Assembly: GCA_021443545.1 (NCBI GenBank)
Contig: JABUTU010000052.1
Span: 1 to 50,852 of the forward strand
DNA length: 50,852 nt
Reading direction: 5' to 3'
Source: Marinilabiliaceae bacterium
Lineage (GTDB): Bacteria > Bacteroidota > Bacteroidia > Bacteroidales > Marinilabiliaceae
Part shown: one piece after another, positions 46,155 through 50,852 of the stretch
Layout of the letters: the number at the start of each line of letters is the position of its first letter
Numbering within the stretch: the first letter of the stretch is position 1
The notes under the pieces: model-generated
What the model saw: only the letters and a program-made list of their open reading frames with translations
The model's database searches: none
What the model was told of the DNA's origin: nothing
Program-made: the position numbers and the translations under genes

Positions 46155-47300
46155 TTATTCTGAATAACGCACCTTACAGATTCTGATATTTGGCGTCAAC
46201 GATATACCAAATCCGTAGCTGTAGTCAAATTGTGAAACATCGACATCATGGTATGCTTTAAAGTTGAGTGAGAACCGTACCGCCTTACTGATTGAATGTT
46301 GCAAACCAAGGTGTATCTTCAAGATATTTCTTTCTGGTGTATAAAGATTCTGATAATTACTGAGTGACATCAGAAGTGGCATTCCATGTAATGCAAAATA
46401 ATCTTTGGAATGCCAATATGCTATGTCGAGCACAAGGTGCTGCATAGTCACATTGATATCAGGTTCCAATGCCCATCCACTACTAAAGGGACGAACGTCA
46501 CCACCTGTCATTGCATCAAAAAACAAATAGTCCACACCTACACTGAACGACTTCAAAAAACGCCTTGTCACAACTCTTTTTGCTTCCGCTCCTATTTGCA
46601 TATTCATTAGACTCTGCATTGGCTCTTCAAAATCGCTTATCTGTCCGCCTATATGCGAAAATGTGACACGGAAAGGCATATGTAACTGCCATCTCTCTGA
46701 TTTGTTATATAACGGCTTGTAATCAACCCTAATCCCAGCCATAAAGCGCTCTGGAATAGTGTCACCCCGTTTTATGAAAGCCTGCCAATCAAGCCATACC
46801 TCTCCTGAAAGAATCCCATCTTGCGTTGTTCTAAGACGTACTCCGGTTTCTGGCCTCCCTGTAAAGGCTCGCTCCTCATCAAGAATAGCCTCATGGGTCC
46901 TATGATGAACACTACCATCTATAATCCCTATATGCAGATTAAATCGCTTATTCATCTGCCACTGGATATTAACAATTGGATATACCTTATCCGCTCTGTT
47001 TGTCCCTCCATACTGAAGCATTTGCAGACCTGCTTCCAGCCTTACCTCACGACATACTTGGTATACTAACGTCGGGCGAAACCAATATCCTGGAAGTGTG
47101 TATCCCTCAGCATACTCGCCAAAATATTCGTTGTTTTTAAAGAATGATACATTCTGTATCCTCAAATTCAGGTCACCATTCGCTACTGTATCTATTGGTG
47201 TCGACTCCAACGGTGCAAGCAAATAGAGCTCCTGCGCCCTGACAGGAGTAATAAAGAGCAATAAGCAAAATATAGAGATTATTGATAATCCTATTCTCAT
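46155..47300 (-). CDS. Hypothetical outer-membrane beta-barrel-like protein
   Basis: The 381-aa product has a signal peptide (IISIFCLLLFITPVRAQE). Repeated amphipathic strands with aromatic ends follow (YWFRPTLVYQVCREVRLEAGLQML, FNLHIGIIDGSV, SVGVDYLFFDAM, FSLNFKAYHDVDV), and the C-terminus is strand-like (GISLTPNIRICKV). The pattern suggests an outer-membrane barrel, but no family is recognised and the terminal residue is not aromatic. It begins 1 bp after the DUF4197 gene stop, so the two are coupled. Confidence 0.65.
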   Translation of the reverse strand: MRIGLSIISIFCLLLFITPVRAQELYLLAPLESTPIDTVANGDLNLRIQNVSFFKNNEYFGEYAEGYTLPGYWFRPTLVYQVCREVRLEAGLQMLQYGGTNRADKVYPIVNIQWQMNKRFNLHIGIIDGSVHHRTHEAILDEERAFTGRPETGVRLRTTQDGILSGEVWLDWQAFIKRGDTIPERFMAGIRVDYKPLYNKSERWQLHMPFRVTFSHIGGQISDFEEPMQSLMNMQIGAEAKRVVTRRFLKSFSVGVDYLFFDAMTGGDVRPFSSGWALEPDINVTMQHLVLDIAYWHSKDYFALHGMPLLMSLSNYQNLYTPERNILKIHLGLQHSISKAVRFSLNFKAYHDVDVSQFDYSYGFGISLTPNIRICKVRYSE

Positions 47301-47301
47301 A

Positions 47302-48078
47302 CTATTGATGTGCGAATACCTTCTTTAGAAGTGTTGTTGTACGTGCAGATGCTTGTGTGCGAATCTTCTTCTCCTGCTCTCCGACCTTGTAGTACAGACC
47401 ATCTACCGCCTTATCTGTCAGATAGTCTGATAAATCTGTCTTTACGACCTTAAAGCCTGCAATCTTTCCAGCGGCTGAACCAGCTATTACATTCCATTTC
47501 GATGTAAGGGCATCCCATGACGACTGAGCAGAGACGTCACCAACCAGTTTCTTCTGTATCGACTTGTTTATATAACCCGCAAACAAGCTCTTCAACGACG
47601 CCTTTGTCTTTCCCTTGAAATAGGACGTAGCCGCCGTTTTATCTCCTTTTAGAATCTTCTTAGCATCGTCTATGGTCATGCTTGTTATGGCATTTGCAAA
47701 AATGGGCACCGTCTCTGCCACTGCATCAGTTGCTGCAGCATTTATACTTTTTATCACATTATCGACCAGTTTTGAGCCCCCTGGTATCTTGCTGATGTTT
47801 GCTACGATAACAGACGCCTCTTCTGGCAATCCTATCTTACATACTAAATCGTTATAATAGCCATTTTTAGCTGATAATTGTTGTACTCCCAACTTTACAC
47901 CTATGTTAAGAGCCTCTTTCAATCCAGCTGTTATCTCACCCGTACTGAGAGCTTGTGCTACTGTACCTACGCTACCTAATTGAGATGACATTTTCGTCAT
48001 TTCAGAACAAGAAGATGTCAATAATCCCGCAGAAATGATAGTACTTGCGGCAAATATCGATAAATACTTTAGTTTCAT
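47302..48078 (-). CDS. DUF4197-type lipoprotein
   Basis: The 258-aa product has a lipobox (LLTSSC, Cys24), so it is lipidated. The mature part is largely helical and matches the DUF4197 pattern: ALSTGEITAGLKEALNIGVKLGVQQL, INAAATDAVAETVPIFANAITSMTI and KAVDGLYYKVGEQEKKIRTQASARTTTLLKKVF. The family is widespread in Bacteroidetes and proteobacteria with no known activity. It is first in a two-gene unit with the outer-membrane protein. Confidence 0.88.
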   Translation of the reverse strand: MKLKYLSIFAASTIISAGLLTSSCSEMTKMSSQLGSVGTVAQALSTGEITAGLKEALNIGVKLGVQQLSAKNGYYNDLVCKIGLPEEASVIVANISKIPGGSKLVDNVIKSINAAATDAVAETVPIFANAITSMTIDDAKKILKGDKTAATSYFKGKTKASLKSLFAGYINKSIQKKLVGDVSAQSSWDALTSKWNVIAGSAAGKIAGFKVVKTDLSDYLTDKAVDGLYYKVGEQEKKIRTQASARTTTLLKKVFAHQ

Positions 48079-48108
48079 GGTAATTGATTATAAGTCGGTT
48101 TAAAGAAG

Positions 48109-48139
48109 ACAGGTCAATCCATAAAATGGACTGACCTGT
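48109..48139 (-). terminator. Terminator of the purH-mreB unit
   Basis: ACAGGTCA (48109-48116) pairs with TGACCTGT (48132-48139), with inner TCCA/TGGA pairing. It lies 15 bp past the mreB stop. On the minus strand CTTCTTT follows. Confidence 0.75.
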
Positions 48140-48154
48140 ATATTAATTCTATAT

Positions 48155-49177
48155 TTATCTGAGTAGGTAAGGCAGACCTCTGTGACGGTTCTTAAGAGCG
48201 ATACCCGTTCCTATAGCCACTGAGAGCAGCGGTGTTTCTGCAACATGGAATGGTATATTAATCTTATCTGTCAGTCGCTTGTCAAGACCTCTCAACAACG
48301 CTCCACCTCCAGTAAGGTAGATACCATTGCTTACAATATCAGCATACAATTCAGGAGGTGTCTGTTCGAGGGCAGCCAATACTGCTGTCTCTATCTTCGA
48401 TACCGACTTTTCAAGTGCATGTGATATCTCCTGATATGAGACAGGAACCTCTATTGGAAGTGCAGTCATCTGATTCGGTCCACGTACGATGAAGTCATCA
48501 GGTGGCGTCTCCAGTTCAGGAAGAGCCGAACCAACACGAATCTTAATCTCCTCAGCTGTTCTTACTCCAACCTTTATATTATGCTGGCGTCGCATATATT
48601 CGATGATATCCTCTGTCAACTCATTTCCGGCAATTCGTATACTCTTATTTGTAACGATACCACCAAGCGATATGACAGCAATCTCTGTTGTACCACCACC
48701 TATATCGACAATCATATTACCTTGTGGTGCTTCAACATCAAGTCCAATACCAATTGCTGCAGCCATAGGTTCGTATATCATATATACTTCACGTCCGCCT
48801 GCATGCTCAGCTGAATCTCGCACCGCACGAAGCTCGACCTCAGTTGAACCAGATGGAACACAAATGACCATTGTGAGTGATGGGCTGAAGAATTTGGGTT
48901 GTGGCAAAAGCTTTATCATGCCTCTAATCATCTTCTCAGCAGCATTAAAATCAGCTATCACACCATCGAGGAGAGGACGAACAGTCTTTATCTCATCATG
49001 CTCCTTACCCTCCATCTCACGTGCCTTCTTACCGATGGCTATTGCCTGATCATTATGCCGGTCAAGAGCCACGATTGATGGTTCGTTGACTGCAACCTTC
49101 CCATTATGTATGATGATGGTGTTGGCAGTTCCGAGGTCCATTGCCAACTCCTGCGACAGGAATGAAAATAGTCCCAT
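48155..49177 (-). CDS. mreB: Rod shape-determining protein MreB
   Basis: MreB is the bacterial actin that positions cell-wall synthesis. The 340-aa protein has phosphate-1 AMDLGTANTII, phosphate-2 MIVDIGGGTTEIAVISLGG, and the adenosine motif LTGGGALLRGLDKRL. The membrane-binding N-terminus is MGLFSFLS. It lies 15 bp after purH. A terminator follows directly, and mreC/mreD, the usual next genes, are absent here. Confidence 0.98.
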   Translation of the reverse strand: MGLFSFLSQELAMDLGTANTIIIHNGKVAVNEPSIVALDRHNDQAIAIGKKAREMEGKEHDEIKTVRPLLDGVIADFNAAEKMIRGMIKLLPQPKFFSPSLTMVICVPSGSTEVELRAVRDSAEHAGGREVYMIYEPMAAAIGIGLDVEAPQGNMIVDIGGGTTEIAVISLGGIVTNKSIRIAGNELTEDIIEYMRRQHNIKVGVRTAEEIKIRVGSALPELETPPDDFIVRGPNQMTALPIEVPVSYQEISHALEKSVSKIETAVLAALEQTPPELYADIVSNGIYLTGGGALLRGLDKRLTDKINIPFHVAETPLLSVAIGTGIALKNRHRGLPYLLR

Positions 49178-49192
49178 AACAATCTCCTTTTA

Positions 49193-50713
49193 TTAATGCT
49201 TAAAATGACGTATTCCACTAAATACAAGCGCAAGATTGTTCTTCGTGCAATACTCAATAGTCTCGTTATCTCTGATAGACCCTCCAGGCTCTATAACCGC
49301 TTCTATTCCCTCCTTATGTGCCATTTCGACACAGTCACCAAAGGGGAAGAATGCATCACTTGCCATAACAGCGCCCTTCAGACTAAAGTTGAAAGCCTTA
49401 GCCTTTTCGATAGCATGACGCAATGAGTCGACACGCGATGTTTGTCCCGTTCCGCTACCAAAGAGCTGCTTGTTTTTAGCAAGAACAATTGCATTACTCT
49501 TGGTGTGCTTAACAATCTTGTTTGCGAAGATAAGATCATCAATCTCTGCCTGAGTTGCCTTGCGTCCGCCCATATCTTGGAGCATCGACGGGTCTTCTGT
49601 CTTCAAGTCTCTATCCTGTACCAATATACCATTGAGGCAAGAACGAACCGTTCGAGGCGAAAGTGTTCTGCTCTTTTGCGCAAGTATTATTCTGTTCTTC
49701 TTCTGCTTCAGCACTTCGAGTGCTTGCTCTGAATATGCAGGAGCAATAACTACTTCGAAGAAGATTTTATTCATCTCCTCTGCTGTTTCAAGGTCTACTG
49801 ATTTATTGCATACTACAACACCACCAAAAGCTGAAACGGGATCGCCTGCGAGAGCATCCTTCCAAGCTTCCAAGAGCGTCTGACGAGAAGCTAATCCGCA
49901 TGCGTTATTGTGCTTGAGAATGGCAACTGTAGTCTCTTCAAACTCGTTAATAAGACCGTATGCTGAGTCAATATCAAGGAGGTTATTGTATGAAATCTCT
50001 TTCCCATGAAGCTGCTCAAACATAGAGTCGAAGTCTCCATAGAAGACACCTTTCTGATGAGGGTTCTCTCCGTAGCGGAGCGACATCTTCTCCTCTGCGC
50101 ATACACGGAGCGCTGTATTGTCTTTATCGAAGTAACTGAAGATAGCACTGTCATAATGACTTGATACTGCAAACGCATCACGTGCAAAATCAAGTCGGTC
50201 CTCCTCCTCTGTAAATCCCTGCTTATTATAGAGCAAATCCTGCAACTTAGCATACTGAGCCTTAGAGGGAACAATCACTACATCTTTGTAATTCTTAGCT
50301 GCTGCTCTGATAAGAGATATACCTCCTATATCTATCTTTTCAATTATGTCATCATGAGATGCACCACTTGTTACAGTTTCCTCGAAAGGATATAAGTCAA
50401 CAATAACAAGGTCAATATCAAGCATGTTATATTGACGCATCTGAACCAAATCAACAGAATTGTCTCTACGCCCAAGTATACCGCCAAAGATATTTGGGTG
50501 AAGTGTTTTTACGCGTCCACCTAAAATTGAAGGGTATCCTGTCAACTTCTCAACTGGTGTCACTTTTATACCAAGTCCTTCAATGAATGTTTGCGTCCCA
50601 CCAGTTGAAATGATTTTAACGCCGAGTGAATCGAGCGTACGTACAATCTCATCAAGACCATCCTTGTAGAAGACGGAGATGAGAGCATTCTTGATTTGTT
50701 TTTTATTACTCAT
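49193..50713 (-). CDS. purH: Bifunctional purine biosynthesis protein PurH (AICAR formyltransferase / IMP cyclohydrolase)
   Basis: PurH runs the last two steps to IMP. The 506-aa protein has the IMP cyclohydrolase domain first (about 1-190: IISTGGTQTFIEG, GRVKTLHPNIFGGIL, VDLYPFEETV). The transformylase domain follows: LRYGENPHQKG, the catalytic KHNNACGLA, VSAFGGVV, and DAFFPFGDCVEMA near the end. It starts 24 bp downstream of a TAnnTTTG box. On its other side is the 5S rRNA end. It is first in a purH-mreB unit. Confidence 0.98.
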   Translation of the reverse strand: MSNKKQIKNALISVFYKDGLDEIVRTLDSLGVKIISTGGTQTFIEGLGIKVTPVEKLTGYPSILGGRVKTLHPNIFGGILGRRDNSVDLVQMRQYNMLDIDLVIVDLYPFEETVTSGASHDDIIEKIDIGGISLIRAAAKNYKDVVIVPSKAQYAKLQDLLYNKQGFTEEEDRLDFARDAFAVSSHYDSAIFSYFDKDNTALRVCAEEKMSLRYGENPHQKGVFYGDFDSMFEQLHGKEISYNNLLDIDSAYGLINEFEETTVAILKHNNACGLASRQTLLEAWKDALAGDPVSAFGGVVVCNKSVDLETAEEMNKIFFEVVIAPAYSEQALEVLKQKKNRIILAQKSRTLSPRTVRSCLNGILVQDRDLKTEDPSMLQDMGGRKATQAEIDDLIFANKIVKHTKSNAIVLAKNKQLFGSGTGQTSRVDSLRHAIEKAKAFNFSLKGAVMASDAFFPFGDCVEMAHKEGIEAVIEPGGSIRDNETIEYCTKNNLALVFSGIRHFKH

Positions 50714-50736
50714 ATTCCTGCAATTGCTTTAAGGTG

Positions 50737-50744
50737 CAAAAATA
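50737..50744 (-). promoter_or_regulatory. -7 box of purH
   Basis: On the minus strand TATTTTTG fits TAnnTTTG, 23 bp before the purH ATG. A TTTG lies at 50759-50762 but only 14 bp away, short of the usual 19. Confidence 0.45.
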
Positions 50745-50796
50745 CAAAAAGAATTAAGCAAATATAATCAGTTAGCAGAAAAAGTTTTATAACAAA

Positions 50797-50824
50797 AATC
50801 CCCGTCATGAAAATGACGAGGATT
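50797..50824 (-). terminator. Terminator after the 5S rRNA gene
   Basis: AATCCCCGTCAT (50797-50808) pairs with ATGACGAGGATT (50813-50824) with one mismatch and a GAAA loop. The A-run to its left gives a U-tract on the minus strand, as expected for the end of an rRNA operon. Confidence 0.8.
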
Positions 50825-50834
50825 AGATAATAAG

Positions 50835-50852
50835 GGGCGGCTACCTACTCTC
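50835..50852 (-). rRNA. 5S rRNA, 3' end (partial)
   Basis: Read on the minus strand the last bases are GAGAGTAGGTAGCCGCC, matching the conserved 3' segment of bacterial 5S rRNA (GAGAGTAGGNCGNYGCC). The terminator at 50797-50824 follows at the right place. Only about 18 bases are inside the window, so an rRNA operon presumably lies just beyond it. Confidence 0.75.

Overview
The window reads as chromosomal DNA of a Bacteroidales bacterium, most likely Prevotellaceae or a close relative. Three things support this. Promoter-like sequences follow the Bacteroidetes pattern (TTTG, about 19 bp, TAnnTTTG), and start codons lack Shine-Dalgarno sequences. Lineage-typical families are present: TamL lipoprotein, a hybrid two-component regulator (HTCS), DUF4834, a GGFFG-type PurF-like protein, and GH43/CE1 hemicellulases. 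The genes are mostly housekeeping, with a carbohydrate island in the middle. I see no insertion sequence, prophage, integrase or CRISPR array.

Layout. 1-1963: the 3' part of tRNA-Asn, a small unknown gene, and a methyltransferase plus acyl carrier protein that resemble a detached piece of an aryl-polyene/flexirubin-type pathway. 1984-3953 (-): groES-groEL behind a sigma-54-like element. 4084-8108 (-): four overlapping genes (SpoU/TrmH RNA methyltransferase, EamA transporter, TPR protein, Omp85-type barrel). 8230-10458 (+): tamL. 10742-13514 (-): an unknown membrane protein, cmk, ispH, DUF4834. 13623-16260 (+): promoter, TPP riboswitch, thiG, thiC. 16404-17606 (-): a DUF4143 AAA ATPase with three evenly spaced operator-like dyads upstream.

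18161-23166 (+): a xylan side-chain enzyme set (GH43-CBM-CE1 fusion, a second CE1 esterase, a third esterase) and a META lipoprotein. 23200-23910 (-): pnuC. 24050-34434 (+): SPFH protein, multi-PAS/GAF histidine kinase with LD-carboxypeptidase, an HTCS regulator and a lipoprotein. 34449-39949 (+): an attenuator-controlled operon trpL-trpF-trpB-trpA plus a Ca2+-type P-ATPase. 40019-41442: a QueD-like enzyme and a polyprenyl diphosphate synthase. 41443-41991: a decayed gene. 42066-43475: PurF-like protein lacking the N-terminal cysteine. 43663-50713 (-): recA, tyrS, an outer-membrane protein, a DUF4197 lipoprotein, mreB, purH. The window ends in the 3' end of a 5S rRNA gene (minus strand).

Regulation is the richest layer here. 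The clearest case is a trp attenuator: leader peptide with Trp-Arg-Trp-Trp, a strong terminator, and a competing pairing that overlaps the leader stop codon. Others are a TPP riboswitch that starts right after its promoter, a 40-bp promoter module shared by two unrelated loci, three dyads at exact 39-bp spacing before the DUF4143 ATPase, and a 21-bp-spaced direct repeat before the xylan enzyme operon. All functions are inferred from sequence reading alone; no database search was run.
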